From NCBI GenBank assembly GCA_040755095.1, contig JBFMBH010000030.1, positions 1 through 35,328 on the forward strand: a stretch of DNA of 35,328 nucleotides, in the 5' to 3' direction. Both the position numbers and the translations under genes were made by a program. A model generated the notes under the pieces. That model searched no databases. It was given only the letters and a program-made list of their open reading frames with translations, and had not been told where the DNA came from. Shown piece by piece: positions 16,035 through 24,687 of this stretch. Each line of letters begins with the position of its first letter. Within the stretch, counting starts at the first letter, position 1. The stretch comes from Thermodesulfobacteriota bacterium (lineage in GTDB: Bacteria; Desulfobacterota; Desulfobulbia; Desulfobulbales; JBFMBH01).

Positions 16035-16931
16035 TCAGACGATCTCGTAGCGCTCGATCCGGATGCGCTCGATCTGGATGTCGGGCCACTGGGCCTGCAT
16101 CCAGGCCCGGAGGCGCTGTTCCATGCGGATGCGGGTGAGCTTGAACTCTTTGAGCTCGCTGGCCGGGGTGTTGGCGTAGAACTGGTAGACCATGTCCCGC
16201 AGGAGGCGCTTGCGGACCTCTGCGGGCGTGCCGTCGCTGTCGGCGGCGATCTCGATGGACAGGGTGACGGCGATGAAGCCTTTGTCCTCGCCCTCGTCGA
16301 AGGGGATGAGAAAGCCGGGCAGGCGCCAGGCCTGGGTCTGGCTGGCAACTGCTGCCGGCGGGGTGGCGGCCGGGGCCGGAGCAGCGTGGGGGGGCGGCTC
16401 TTCCGGGACGTCCGTGGCAGCGGGCGGGTGCGGCGCTTCCGGCAAAGGGGGCGGCTTGTCGCCAGACAGGAGGAAAGCGACCAGGATGGCCAGAGCCAGC
16501 AGGCTGCCCCCGGCGCCCAGGGCCCACCACCGCCGGCGCGACCCAGGCTCCCGGGGCAGGCGGTCGGCCAGCCGGGTCCAGCTCTGGCGCCAGGCGGGTG
16601 GGGGCGGGGCGGCAGGCGCGTCCCGGGCCGGGGACAGGGGCGGGGCGGCCGCGGCCTGGGCGGCCAGGCCCTTCGAGGGCTGGCGGTCTGGCGCCGGCTC
16701 GTCCAGGTTGATCTCGTCGAAGGCCGGAATCTCCGCCAGTGCGTCGTCGCCGGGCGGTGAGAAGTCGTAGGGGCTTTGGGTGGGTCCCAGATCCTTCAGG
16801 GCGTCTGCTGCCGAGAAAGCGCCGGGGGGGGCGGCCGGGGGCTCATCCGGGGGAGCAAAAAGGACGGTATCGTTCTCGCCGGCGCCCCAGTCTTGTCCCC
16901 AGTCCTCGGCTGCCGGTGCCTTTTCAGGCAC
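16035..16931 (-). CDS. FliL-like protein with long Pro/Ala-rich cytoplasmic region
   Basis: A 298-aa single-pass membrane protein. Residues 1-132 are acidic, then Pro/Ala-rich and probably disordered in the cytoplasm. A transmembrane helix covers about 136-155, a Pro-rich linker about 158-200, and a C-terminal domain about 203-298 resembles FliL: LPGFLIPF, a strand FIAVTLSIEI, then VRKRLLRDMVYQF and a closing IERIRIERYEI strand. FliL proteins surround the stator units in the periplasm and tune torque. The GTG start overlaps the cheY stop by 8 nt, so the two are co-translated at the end of the flagellar operon. A canonical fliL lies at the operon head, making this a divergent paralogue. The assignment is moderate because sequence similarity is low. 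Confidence 0.6.
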   Translation of the reverse strand: MPEKAPAAEDWGQDWGAGENDTVLFAPPDEPPAAPPGAFSAADALKDLGPTQSPYDFSPPGDDALAEIPAFDEINLDEPAPDRQPSKGLAAQAAAAPPLSPARDAPAAPPPPAWRQSWTRLADRLPREPGSRRRWWALGAGGSLLALAILVAFLLSGDKPPPLPEAPHPPAATDVPEEPPPHAAPAPAATPPAAVASQTQAWRLPGFLIPFDEGEDKGFIAVTLSIEIAADSDGTPAEVRKRLLRDMVYQFYANTPASELKEFKLTRIRMEQRLRAWMQAQWPDIQIERIRIERYEIV

Positions 16932-17304
16932 TGAAGACCTTCTTGATCTTCTCGGCCATGGTCTCGGCCGTGAACGGCTTGACGATGTACTGGCTGACCT
17001 TGGCCTTTACCGCCAGGATGATGTTGTCCTGCTGGGCCTCGGCTGTGACCATGATGAACGGGATCTTGGCCAGATTGGCATCGGCGCGTACTCGTTTCAA
17101 GAGGTCAAGGCCGGTCATTTTCGGCATGTTCCAGTCCGAGATCACCAGATCCACCTTTTCGCTGGACAGGATATCCATGGCGGTGGTGCCGTCATCGGCT
17201 TCGATGATGTTCTTGAAGCCCAGGCCCACTAGGATGTTCTTGACGATGCGGCGCATGGTCGCAAAGTCATCCACGACAAGGATCTTGATGTTCTGGTCCG
17301 GCAT
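16924..17304 (-). CDS. cheY: CheY-like single-domain response regulator
   Basis: A 126-aa receiver domain without an output module. The acidic pocket is D12/D13 and the phospho-acceptor is D57 in ISDWNMP, matching E. coli numbering. The switch Thr is in IMVTAEA and the conserved Lys in YIVKPF. Phosphorylated CheY binds FliM at the motor switch, and FliM in this cluster has the usual N-terminal docking peptide. ATG 17304 is chosen because AGGGGG precedes it and the fold starts there. An in-frame upstream extension to 17361 is not conserved in style. It lies 186 nt after fliA and has its own candidate promoter. Confidence 0.95.
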   Translation of the reverse strand: MPDQNIKILVVDDFATMRRIVKNILVGLGFKNIIEADDGTTAMDILSSEKVDLVISDWNMPKMTGLDLLKRVRADANLAKIPFIMVTAEAQQDNIILAVKAKVSQYIVKPFTAETMAEKIKKVFSA

Positions 17305-17364
17305 ACGCGCCCCCTGAGGCTCTCTCCCGGCAGCGGCCTTGCGCCACCGGGCAAGGGTCATTCA

Positions 17365-17385
17365 CGGCTCATGGCCAATGAGCCG
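17365..17385 (-). promoter_or_regulatory. Perfect hairpin in the cheY leader
   Basis: CGGCTCAT (17365-17372), loop ggcca, ATGAGCCG (17378-17385) form an 8-bp perfect stem about 60 nt before the cheY start, downstream of the candidate promoter. There is no U-tract on the minus strand. It could be an operator, an mRNA-stabilising stem or a processing site between fliA and cheY. Confidence 0.4.
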
Positions 17386-17429
17386 CACACACATCGTCTT
17401 CCCGAGCGGTTCTTTTCGAAGTCAGCCCC

Positions 17430-17458
17430 GTTTTACATGAGATTTCTCGGTTCGTAAA
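17430..17458 (-). promoter_or_regulatory. Candidate sigma-70-type promoter for cheY
   Basis: On the minus strand TTTACG (17458-17453), a 17-nt spacer and TAAAAC (17435-17430) give a 4/6 plus 4/6 match to the -35 and -10 hexamers in an A/T-rich patch. Transcription would start near 17423, leaving a leader of about 120 nt. Prediction only. Confidence 0.35.
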
Positions 17459-17490
17459 GGCGAAATGACGGTGGCGGAAAGCCCCCCAAT

Positions 17491-18279
17491 TCAGGCGCCG
17501 AGTCGCCGGCGCAGCTTGGTGCGCAACCGCAGCATGGCCTTGGAATGCATCTGCGAGATGCGGGATTCAGTGTAGCCCAGGATCTGGCCGATCTCCTTCA
17601 TGGTCAGCTCTTCGAAATAATAGAGGGCCACGGTGAGCCGCTCCTTGTCAGGCAGCTCGTCGATGGCCTGGGCCACCAGCTCCCGGAGCTGGCTCATGTT
17701 GACCGCGGCAAAAGGATCGCCGCCGGTGGGCTCGGCCACCTCCACGTCCCCGCCTTCCGGCCCGCTGCCGGACTGGCTCTGCCGGAGGATCTCGATGTCC
17801 AGGAAGGTCACCGACTTGGTTTCGTCCAGGAGGCGGTGGAAATCCTCCATGTCCAGCCCCAGGGCCGCGGCCACTTCGTCGTCGTCCGCCGGCCGGCCCA
17901 GCCTTTTTTCGCAGTCGCCGTAAGCCTTTTCCAGGGTGGTGATCTTGCGCCGCACCGAGCGGGGCACCCAGTCCAGGGAGCGCAGCTCGTCGAGCATGGC
18001 ACCCCGGATGCGGAATTCGGCATAGGTCTTGAACTGGACGTTCTTGTGGGGATCGAACTTGTCGATGGCATCGATGAGCCCGATGATGCCGCAGGAGATG
18101 AGATCGTCCACCGAGATGTGGGAGGGCAGACGGGCGGCCAGACGGGCGGCGATGTACTTGATGAGCGGGGTGTAGTGGAGGATGAGCTCGGAGCGCTGGT
18201 CCGGGGTCTTGTCGATGCCGCCGTTGCACTGGACCTGGGCGTAGTCCCGAAGCTTCGTGGGATAGCCTTGCTTGCGCAT
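17491..18279 (-). CDS. fliA: RNA polymerase flagellar sigma factor 28 (FliA)
   Basis: A 262-aa sigma-70 family group 3 factor that directs transcription of late flagellar genes. Region 2 contains SVDDLISCGIIGLIDAIDKFDP and FKTYAEFRIRGAMLDELRSLDWVPRSVRRK, the FliA signature. Region 3 is around residues 115-155, and region 4 ends with LTMKEIGQILGYTESRISQMHSKAMLRLR, the helix-turn-helix that reads the -35. Length is normal for the family. It follows flhG by 30 nt in the same operon. No flgM anti-sigma gene is visible in the window. Confidence 0.97.
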   Translation of the reverse strand: MRKQGYPTKLRDYAQVQCNGGIDKTPDQRSELILHYTPLIKYIAARLAARLPSHISVDDLISCGIIGLIDAIDKFDPHKNVQFKTYAEFRIRGAMLDELRSLDWVPRSVRRKITTLEKAYGDCEKRLGRPADDDEVAAALGLDMEDFHRLLDETKSVTFLDIEILRQSQSGSGPEGGDVEVAEPTGGDPFAAVNMSQLRELVAQAIDELPDKERLTVALYYFEELTMKEIGQILGYTESRISQMHSKAMLRLRTKLRRRLGA

Positions 18280-18309
18280 GGACGACCAGGATGGTGATGC
18301 CCCACCGGG

Positions 18310-19182
18310 CTACGGCTCGCGGTGCATCAGGTTTTTCCAGAAGAACTTGATGTTGCCGTCAGCCTCGGGCTCGGGTCCGTTGCCGAGGATCTGTTCGGAA
18401 AGGCGCCGGAGGGATTGGCTCGCCGCCGCCTTGGGATAGAGCTGGGCCACCAGCCGCTGTTGCCGGACGGCGCGCGGTATATGCTCATCATACGGGATGA
18501 AGCCCAAGAAGTCTAAGGAAAGTGTGGTCAGGAAGCGGTCGGCCACCGCCCCCAGCTTGCGGAAGACCCCCACGGCCTCCTGCTCGGAGCGGGCGTGGTT
18601 GACCAGGATCTGGAAGCGGCGCACCTGGTGCCGGCTGGACAGAACCTTGATGAGGGCATAGGCGTCGGTGAGGGAGGTGGGCTCCGGGGTGACCAGGACG
18701 ATCCGTTCGGCCGCGGCCAGGATGAAATAGACCACATTGGCGTTGATGCCGGCAGCGGTGTCGATGAGCAGGATGTCGACATCCTCGGCCAGGGCCTCCA
18801 CCTCGGCCAGGAGATAGAGCTTCTGGCTGTCGGACAGATCGGACAGCTCCAGGATGCCGGAAGCCGCCGGCAGGATGCGCATGCCGCCAGGGCCGGTGGT
18901 GACGATCTCGGCCAGGGTCTTGTCCCCGGCCAGCACGTGCTGGATGTTGTGGCGGGGGGCGAGCCCCAGGAGCACGTCCACGTTGGCCAGGCTGAGGTCG
19001 GCATCCAGGACCAGAACCCGTTTTCCCTGCCGGGCGAAGACGAAGGCCAGGTTGGCGACGACATTGGTCTTGCCGACGCCCCCCTTGCCGCTGGTGACGC
19101 AGATGACCCGGGGCTGCCGGCCTGGCGGGGTGGCCAGGGCCGGCAGGGGGGCGGCGATGGTGGCGGGGCTGGGTGCAGGCAT
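18310..19182 (-). CDS. flhG: MinD-like ATPase FlhG (FleN/YlxH)
   Basis: A 290-aa deviant-Walker P-loop ATPase: TSGKGGVGKTN at about 30-40, LDADLSLANVDVLLG as switch I, and LLIDTAAGI as Walker B. FlhG counts polar flagella and stimulates the FlhF GTPase. In many species it also restrains the sigma-54 flagellar activator. The C-terminal region VRRFQILVNHARSEQEA and the late basic helices fit the family. Pro/Ala-rich residues 1-23 precede the core and may carry the FlhF-activating segment, although a clear DQAxxLR motif is not seen. GAGGAGG stands about 10 nt before the ATG. It lies between flhF (21 nt upstream) and fliA. Confidence 0.95.
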   Translation of the reverse strand: MPAPSPATIAAPLPALATPPGRQPRVICVTSGKGGVGKTNVVANLAFVFARQGKRVLVLDADLSLANVDVLLGLAPRHNIQHVLAGDKTLAEIVTTGPGGMRILPAASGILELSDLSDSQKLYLLAEVEALAEDVDILLIDTAAGINANVVYFILAAAERIVLVTPEPTSLTDAYALIKVLSSRHQVRRFQILVNHARSEQEAVGVFRKLGAVADRFLTTLSLDFLGFIPYDEHIPRAVRQQRLVAQLYPKAAASQSLRRLSEQILGNGPEPEADGNIKFFWKNLMHREP

Positions 19183-19203
19183 CGTGGTCAGGCCTCCTCG
19201 GGA

Positions 19204-20373
19204 TCAGGGAGCGGCTTGGGGCAGGTCCAGGTTGCGGCTCAGGGCTGGCCAGCCCTCGGTGAACAGGGCGGTGATCAGCTCGGGGCTGGCGGCCAGGAGA
19301 TCGTTGGGGACTCGCTGGCCGCAGGCCAGGAAGGTGAGCGGCAGACCGGCTGCCGCCACCTCCTGGCCCAGGGCGGCGTAGGCCCGGGTTTCGTCCAGCT
19401 TGGTGAGCACGAGACCGGCCGGTGCCAGGGGGGCATACTGGGTGAGGAGCTGGGCGGTGTCTTCCTTGCGGGTGGTGCTGGCCAGGACCAGGAGCGGGGT
19501 GACGCTGCCGGTGGTGCCGAGCCAGGCGGCCAGCTCATCCACATGGCCCTGGTGGTAGGGGCTGCGGCCGGCGGTGTCGATGATCACCAGATGCCGGTCC
19601 CGATGCCGGGCCAGGGCCGGCGCCAAGTCCTGGCGCCGGAGCACCACCTCGCAGGGCTGGCGCAGCACCCGGGCATAGGCCCGGAGCTGCTCCGTGGCCC
19701 CGATCCGGTAGCAGTCCATGGACAAGAGGGCCACCTGGAAACCGGCCCGCACCCCGTACCAGGCGGCCAGCTTGGCCGCGGTGGTGGTCTTGCCGACGCC
19801 GGTGGCGCCCACCAGGGCCAGCACCAGGGGCTGGCCCGGCACCCCCGGCTCCAGGGTCCGGCAGGCGATCCGGGACAGGACCTCGTCCCGGAAGGCCGAG
19901 ACCTGGTGCCGGCTGGGCCGAGAGACCGGGGGGGCGACGGCGGGCGCCGGTTGGCTGGCCGGCCGGGGGGCGACGGCGGGCGGCAGGCCCGGCAGCCACC
20001 GGTCCACCGGCGCCGGGCCGGCCGGCAGCTGGCCCAGCTCGGCATCGAGGAAGGCCGAGAAGCGGCGACTCAGGTCCTGGGCCTCGATACGGATGTCGTC
20101 CCGGGCAGAGCCGGCCGCACCCTGGATGGGTATGGCGTCGGGATCGAACGCCGGCTCGGCGGCCGGTGCTGGCCGGGGGGGCGGCGCTGCCGGCGCGCCG
20201 TCCGGATCCACCGCCGCCACCACCTCCACCCCGCGACCCGTCTGGCCCCGGCCGTTCCGGTGCCGGCCGCCCAGCGGGCGGGTGGTGAGGATGAGGGCGT
20301 CTTCCCCCAGGTCCCGCTTGATCATGGCCAGAGCGGTCTGGATGTCCGGAGCCTGGTAGCGCTTGATCTTCAT
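19204..20373 (-). CDS. flhF: Flagellar SRP-type GTPase FlhF
   Basis: A 389-aa SRP-family GTPase that places the flagellum at the pole. The B domain (1-155) starts MKIKRYQAPDIQTALAMIK and has a Pro/Ala-rich variable stretch. The NG domain has P-loop GATGVGKTT (189-197), LLSMDCYRIGATEQL, DTAGR (266-270) and TKLDE for base recognition. With FlhG next to it, this points to polar flagellation. It starts 6 nt after flhA. Confidence 0.96.
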   Translation of the reverse strand: MKIKRYQAPDIQTALAMIKRDLGEDALILTTRPLGGRHRNGRGQTGRGVEVVAAVDPDGAPAAPPPRPAPAAEPAFDPDAIPIQGAAGSARDDIRIEAQDLSRRFSAFLDAELGQLPAGPAPVDRWLPGLPPAVAPRPASQPAPAVAPPVSRPSRHQVSAFRDEVLSRIACRTLEPGVPGQPLVLALVGATGVGKTTTAAKLAAWYGVRAGFQVALLSMDCYRIGATEQLRAYARVLRQPCEVVLRRQDLAPALARHRDRHLVIIDTAGRSPYHQGHVDELAAWLGTTGSVTPLLVLASTTRKEDTAQLLTQYAPLAPAGLVLTKLDETRAYAALGQEVAAAGLPLTFLACGQRVPNDLLAASPELITALFTEGWPALSRNLDLPQAAP

Positions 20374-20379
20374 GGCTGC

Positions 20380-22497
20380 CTACCGGCGCTCGACGTTGAT
20401 CGTGCCCAGGGACTGGATCCTGGTCTGGGCCAGCATCTCGTTGTGGGACAGCACCGCCACCTGGGGCAGGAAGCGCTCGATCAGGCGCCGCAGGTGGCGC
20501 CGGATCACCGGCGAGCAGACGATGACCGGCACCAGCCCCTTCTCCGCCACCCGGTCAGCGGCGGCCTGGATGGCATCCAGAATCTTCTGGGCCAGGCTGG
20601 GGTCCATGGCCAGGTAGGCGCCCTGCTCCCCCTTCTGGATGCCCTCCCGGAGCAGGTCCTCCACCGGGCTGCCCAGGGTGAGGACCGACAGGCGGCCGGA
20701 CTCGTCCAGGAGCGGGTGGACGATGGAGCGGGCCAGCTTCTGGCGGACATACTCGGTGAGGATGTCCGGGTCCTTGGTCATGGGCGCGTAGTCGGCCAGG
20801 GTCTCGAAGATGGTCAAAAGATCCCGCACCGAGACCCGCTCCCGCAGGAGGTTCTGGAGCACCTTCTGCACCCCGCCCAGGGTGAGCTGGCCGGGCACCA
20901 GCTCCTCCACCACCTTGGGGTGGGTTTTGGCCAGGTTGTCCGCCAGCCGCTGCACCTCCTGGCGGCCCAAGAGCTCGTCGGCGTGGCTGCGGATGGTCTC
21001 GGTGAGGTGGGTGGCCACCACGGTCGAGGGGTCGACCACCGTGTAGCCGGCCAGCTGCGCCTCGTCCCGCCGGTCCTCGGCGATCCACAGGGCCGGCAGC
21101 TTGAAGGCCGGCTCCACGGTGGGGATGCCGTCGATGGTCCTCTTGGCGGTTCCGGAATCCATGGCCAGCCAGTAGCCCATCATCACCTCGCCCCGGGCCA
21201 CCTCGACGCCCTTCAGGAGGACCACATATTCGTCAGGCCTGAGCTGCAGGTTGTCCCGGACGTGCATGGCCGGGACAACGATGCCCATCTCGGTGGCGAA
21301 CTGGCGGCGGATGGAGCGGATCCGGTCCAGAAGGTCTCCCTGCTGGCCCTCGTCCACCAACGGAATCAGGCCGTAGCCCACCTCCAGGTCCAGGATGTCG
21401 AGGGGCAGCAGGGCGTCGATGGTCTCCGGCGCGCCTGGGGGCGGAGCGGCCGCGGCCTGGCGTCGCTGCTCCTCCTCCACGGCGGCCGCCCCCTGGCGGG
21501 TCTTCTCCTGGTAGGCCCAGTATGCCAGGCCCCCCACGGCCACGGCCAGACAGAAGAAGGCCAGATGCGGCAGGCCAGGGATGAGGGCAAAGAAGAAGAG
21601 GATGCCGGAGGCCACGGCCATGGCCTGGGGCTGCAGGGCGAACTGGCGGGAGAAGTCCTTGCCCATGCTGGTGTCCGAGGCCACCCGGCTGACGATGATG
21701 CCCGCTGCTGTGGAGATGATGAGGGCCGGCACCTGGGACACCAGGCCGTCGCCGATGGTGAGCAGGGTGTAGGTGGCGGCGGCGTCGGCAATGGCCATGC
21801 CCTGGCTGAAGATGCCGATGGCCAGGCCGCCGACGACGTTGATCGCCATGATCACCAGGCTGGCGACGGCCTCCCCCCGCACGAACTTGCTGGCACCGTC
21901 CATGGAGCCGTAGAAGTCCGCCTCCCGGGAGATGCGGGTCCGGCGCGCCTTGGCCTCGGACTCGTCGATGAGGCCGGCATTGAGATCGGCATCGATGGCC
22001 ATCTGCTTGCCAGGCATGGCGTCCAGGGTGAAGCGGGCCGCCACCTCGGCGATCCGGCTCGAGCCCTTGGTGATGACGATGAAGTTCACCAGGACGAGGA
22101 TGAGGAAGATGATGAGGCCGATGGCGTAGTTGCCGCCGACCACGAAGTTGCCGAAGGAGCTGATCACCTGACCCACCGCGCCGACGCCCTCGTGGCCGTG
22201 CAGGAGGATGAGCCGGGTGGAGGCGATGTTGAGGGAGAGGCGGAAGAGGGTGGTGACCAGAAGCAGGGCTGGGAAGGTGGAAAAATCCAGGGGCTGGGTG
22301 TTGTACATCGCCATCAGGAGGATCACCAGCCCGACGGTGATGCTGAGGGACAAAAGCAGATCCAGGATCAGGGTGGGCAGCGGGATGATCATGACCACCA
22401 GAATGGCCACCACCAGGAGCGCCATCGTCAGGCTGGCGGGCTCGAGCCGGAAGACATCCCACCCGGAAGCTGTTTCCGAAGAAGTGGCCATGATCAT
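20380..22497 (-). CDS. flhA: Flagellar type III export gate protein FlhA
   Basis: A 705-aa FHIPEP-family protein that forms the nonameric export ring. About eight membrane helices occupy residues 20-330. The conserved cytoplasmic FHIPEP loop (TLFRLSLNIASTRLIL, then RFTLDAMPGKQMAIDADLNAGLI) lies between helices. The C-terminal cytosolic domain (about 355-705) docks chaperone-substrate complexes. A charged, Gln/Ala-rich linker (about 335-365) joins them. Length is normal. ATG 22497 is used, and ATG 22491 is an equal alternative. It is 18 nt after flhB. Confidence 0.97.
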   Translation of the reverse strand: MIMATSSETASGWDVFRLEPASLTMALLVVAILVVMIIPLPTLILDLLLSLSITVGLVILLMAMYNTQPLDFSTFPALLLVTTLFRLSLNIASTRLILLHGHEGVGAVGQVISSFGNFVVGGNYAIGLIIFLILVLVNFIVITKGSSRIAEVAARFTLDAMPGKQMAIDADLNAGLIDESEAKARRTRISREADFYGSMDGASKFVRGEAVASLVIMAINVVGGLAIGIFSQGMAIADAAATYTLLTIGDGLVSQVPALIISTAAGIIVSRVASDTSMGKDFSRQFALQPQAMAVASGILFFFALIPGLPHLAFFCLAVAVGGLAYWAYQEKTRQGAAAVEEEQRRQAAAAPPPGAPETIDALLPLDILDLEVGYGLIPLVDEGQQGDLLDRIRSIRRQFATEMGIVVPAMHVRDNLQLRPDEYVVLLKGVEVARGEVMMGYWLAMDSGTAKRTIDGIPTVEPAFKLPALWIAEDRRDEAQLAGYTVVDPSTVVATHLTETIRSHADELLGRQEVQRLADNLAKTHPKVVEELVPGQLTLGGVQKVLQNLLRERVSVRDLLTIFETLADYAPMTKDPDILTEYVRQKLARSIVHPLLDESGRLSVLTLGSPVEDLLREGIQKGEQGAYLAMDPSLAQKILDAIQAAADRVAEKGLVPVIVCSPVIRRHLRRLIERFLPQVAVLSHNEMLAQTRIQSLGTINVERR

Positions 22498-22515
22498 CTA
22501 TCCCGCCTGGAGGCC

Positions 22516-23586
22516 CTAGGCAGATTTGTTGCGGAGTCCATAGACATAGGCCAGGATCTCGGCCACCGCCTGGAAGAGGCTGGCCGGGATGGTATCGCCC
22601 ACCTGGGTCAGACGGTACAGGGCCTGGGCCAGGGGCTTGTCCTCGACGACGGGCACGCCGTTTGCGGCGGCCAGCTCCCGGATGCGGGCCGCCACCACCC
22701 CGGCGCCCTTGGCCACCACCTGGGGAGCGACCATGGTCCGGTTGTCGTAGCGCAAGGCCACCGCCAGTCGGGTCGGGTTGGTGATGACCACGTCGGCGGT
22801 GGGCACCGCTTCCATCATGCGGCGCCGGGCCATGGCGTACTGGATGCTCCGGATGCGGCCCCGGACATGGGGATCACCCTCGGTCTGCTTGGCCTCTTCC
22901 TTGATCTCCTGCTTGGTCATCCGCATCCGCTCCATGAACTGCCAGCGCTGGAACAGGTAGTCGGCCGCGGCCAGGACCGCGATGATCAGGACTGATTTCA
23001 GAAAGATCCAGAAGGAGGTATCGGCGAAGAAGGCCAGGATCTGGATCGGCTCCTGGTCCATGAGCGGCAGGATGTGGGGCAGGGCCTTCATCACCGCTGT
23101 GTAGGCCACATAGCCCACCACGACCAGCTTGGCCACGGACTTGACCAGGTTGGCGACCGCCTGCTTGGAAAAGAGCCGGCCCAGGCCGGCAATGGGGCCC
23201 AGGCGCTCCAGCTTCGGGGTCAGGGCCTCGTCAGCCACAAAAAAGCCCACCTGGGCGACGTTGGCCAGGAAGGCCACCACCAGGAGGACCAGGGCCAGGG
23301 GCAGGGCGATCTGGGCAAACAGCCAGAAGCTGCCGGCGGCCAGCACCGGCGCCTCCGCCTGGCCCAGGGGGATGGTATCCAGGTTGCCCAGAAAATGGCG
23401 CATGATGACCTCAAAACGGCCCAGGAAGTACTCGGCGCCCCAGTAGAGGGTCAGGATGCCGGCCAGGAGCACCGCCACCGCCGGGATCTCGACGCTTTTT
23501 GCCACCTCGCCCCGGCGGCGGGCCTCCTCCAGGCGCCTCTGGGTAGGCTCTTCGGTCTTCTCCTGGCCGGTGGGCTCCTCAGCCAC
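22516..23586 (-). CDS. flhB: Flagellar export switch protein FlhB, with NPTR at the cleavage site
   Basis: A 356-aa FlhB: hydrophilic N-terminus (EKTEEPTQRRLEEARRRGEVAKS), four membrane helices (about 35-55, 85-115, 145-170, 190-210), and a cytoplasmic domain with the export-switch region. FlhB normally self-cleaves between Asn and Pro of NPTH to change specificity from rod/hook to filament substrates. Here the segment reads VVITNPTRLAVAL (N270-P271-T272-R273), so the His is replaced by Arg. The codon is CGA, two base changes away from His CAC. Asn and Pro are kept, so cleavage may be slowed rather than lost. The GTG start is 3 nt after fliR. Confidence 0.96.
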   Translation of the reverse strand: MAEEPTGQEKTEEPTQRRLEEARRRGEVAKSVEIPAVAVLLAGILTLYWGAEYFLGRFEVIMRHFLGNLDTIPLGQAEAPVLAAGSFWLFAQIALPLALVLLVVAFLANVAQVGFFVADEALTPKLERLGPIAGLGRLFSKQAVANLVKSVAKLVVVGYVAYTAVMKALPHILPLMDQEPIQILAFFADTSFWIFLKSVLIIAVLAAADYLFQRWQFMERMRMTKQEIKEEAKQTEGDPHVRGRIRSIQYAMARRRMMEAVPTADVVITNPTRLAVALRYDNRTMVAPQVVAKGAGVVAARIRELAAANGVPVVEDKPLAQALYRLTQVGDTIPASLFQAVAEILAYVYGLRNKSA

Positions 23587-23589
23587 GCC

Positions 23590-24381
23590 TTATCCTCCCA
23601 GGCCCTGGGCCAGACGGGGCAGAAGCCGCTCCAGGGTCGTGATCTCTTTCAGCAAGAGGGGAGCGAACAGGCCCAGGGACAGCCCGACGAAGATGAAGCC
23701 CAGGGCGATGTTCAAGGGCAGGCTGACGATGAGCAGGTTGATCTGGGGCACGGTCTTGGCCAGGATGCCCAGGGCCACCTGGGAGAAGAACAGCACCGCC
23801 GAGACCGGGGCCATGATCTTGATGGCCAGAACGAACATGCGGCTGACCCCGGCCATCATACCCCGGAAGGTGGCCTCGGAGAGGGTGAGGCCGCCCGGGG
23901 GCACCCAGGCGAAGCTTTCCGCCATGGTGGCAAGGAACAGGTGGTGGCCATCCACGGCCAGGAAGAGCAGGATGGCGGTCAGGTTCCAGAACTGGCCCAC
24001 CTGAGAGATCTGGGTGCCGAACTGGGGGTCCATGACCCCGGCCATGCCCATGCCCATCTGCACCCCCACCATCTGGCCGCCGGTCTCGACAGCAGCGAAG
24101 ACCAGGCGGGCGAACAGGGCAAGGATGGCCCCGAAGGTCAGCTCGCTCAGGACCAGCAGCAGGCAGCCGGCGGCACCGGCGGGCAGGTCCCGGGCCGAGA
24201 CCGGCACCACCCCTACCAGGGCCAGGGCGGTCACCGCCGTGAACAGGGCCTTCACCTGGCTGGGCACGCCCCGGGAGCCGAGAACCGGCATGAGAAAAAG
24301 CAGGGTCCCCACCCGGACCATGATCACGGTCAGGATCAGGAGCCTTTCGACCGTCCAGTTGAGAAGAAAGGAATCCGGCAT
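23590..24381 (-). CDS. fliR: Flagellar export gate protein FliR
   Basis: A 263-aa polytopic protein with about six hydrophobic segments. It belongs to the FliR/SpaR family, forming the FliP5-FliQ4-FliR1 export gate in the inner membrane. Family marks are the region GGQMVGVQMGMGMAGVMDP and the late helix VSLPLNIALGFIFVGL. It lies between fliQ (5 nt) and flhB (3 nt). Confidence 0.96.
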   Translation of the reverse strand: MPDSFLLNWTVERLLILTVIMVRVGTLLFLMPVLGSRGVPSQVKALFTAVTALALVGVVPVSARDLPAGAAGCLLLVLSELTFGAILALFARLVFAAVETGGQMVGVQMGMGMAGVMDPQFGTQISQVGQFWNLTAILLFLAVDGHHLFLATMAESFAWVPPGGLTLSEATFRGMMAGVSRMFVLAIKIMAPVSAVLFFSQVALGILAKTVPQINLLIVSLPLNIALGFIFVGLSLGLFAPLLLKEITTLERLLPRLAQGLGG

Positions 24382-24386
24382 GGCGG

Positions 24387-24656
24387 CTAGCGGATCATGT
24401 CCGGAATCCGCAGGAAGAGACTTTCCACATAGGAGGTCATCTTGCCCATCATCCAGGGGGTGAAGAAGAGCAGGGTGGCCAGCACGGCGACGATCTTGGG
24501 CACAAAGGTGAGGGTCATCTCCTGGATCTGGGTGACCGCCATGAACAGCGAAATGAGGACGCCCACCACCATGCCCACCAGGAGCAGGGGACCCGAAAGG
24601 AGCAGGGTCAGGACGATGGTCTCCTTGGCCAGACTGAGAACGTCGAGGGTGGTCAT
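24387..24656 (-). CDS. fliQ: Flagellar export gate protein FliQ
   Basis: An 89-aa protein with two membrane helices separated by the conserved short loop (AVTQIQEMTLTFVPKI), the standard FliQ layout and length. An AGGAG stands a few nt before the ATG. It is 31 nt after fliP. Confidence 0.97.
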   Translation of the reverse strand: MTTLDVLSLAKETIVLTLLLSGPLLLVGMVVGVLISLFMAVTQIQEMTLTFVPKIVAVLATLLFFTPWMMGKMTSYVESLFLRIPDMIR

Positions 24657-24687
24657 GGCAGCTCCTGGGCAGTGAGGCTCGAGCCTT

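Noticed and set aside
17309-17345. Sigma-54-like TGGCGC element before cheY
   Set aside because: The GG-GC spacing is 12 nt instead of 10, so it does not fit.
18595-22995. Very long plus-strand open frame opposite flhG-flhF-flhA-flhB
   Set aside because: It is a shadow of high-GC coding on the other strand: Gln/His/Gly-rich nonsense without domains, and the minus-strand genes are unambiguous.
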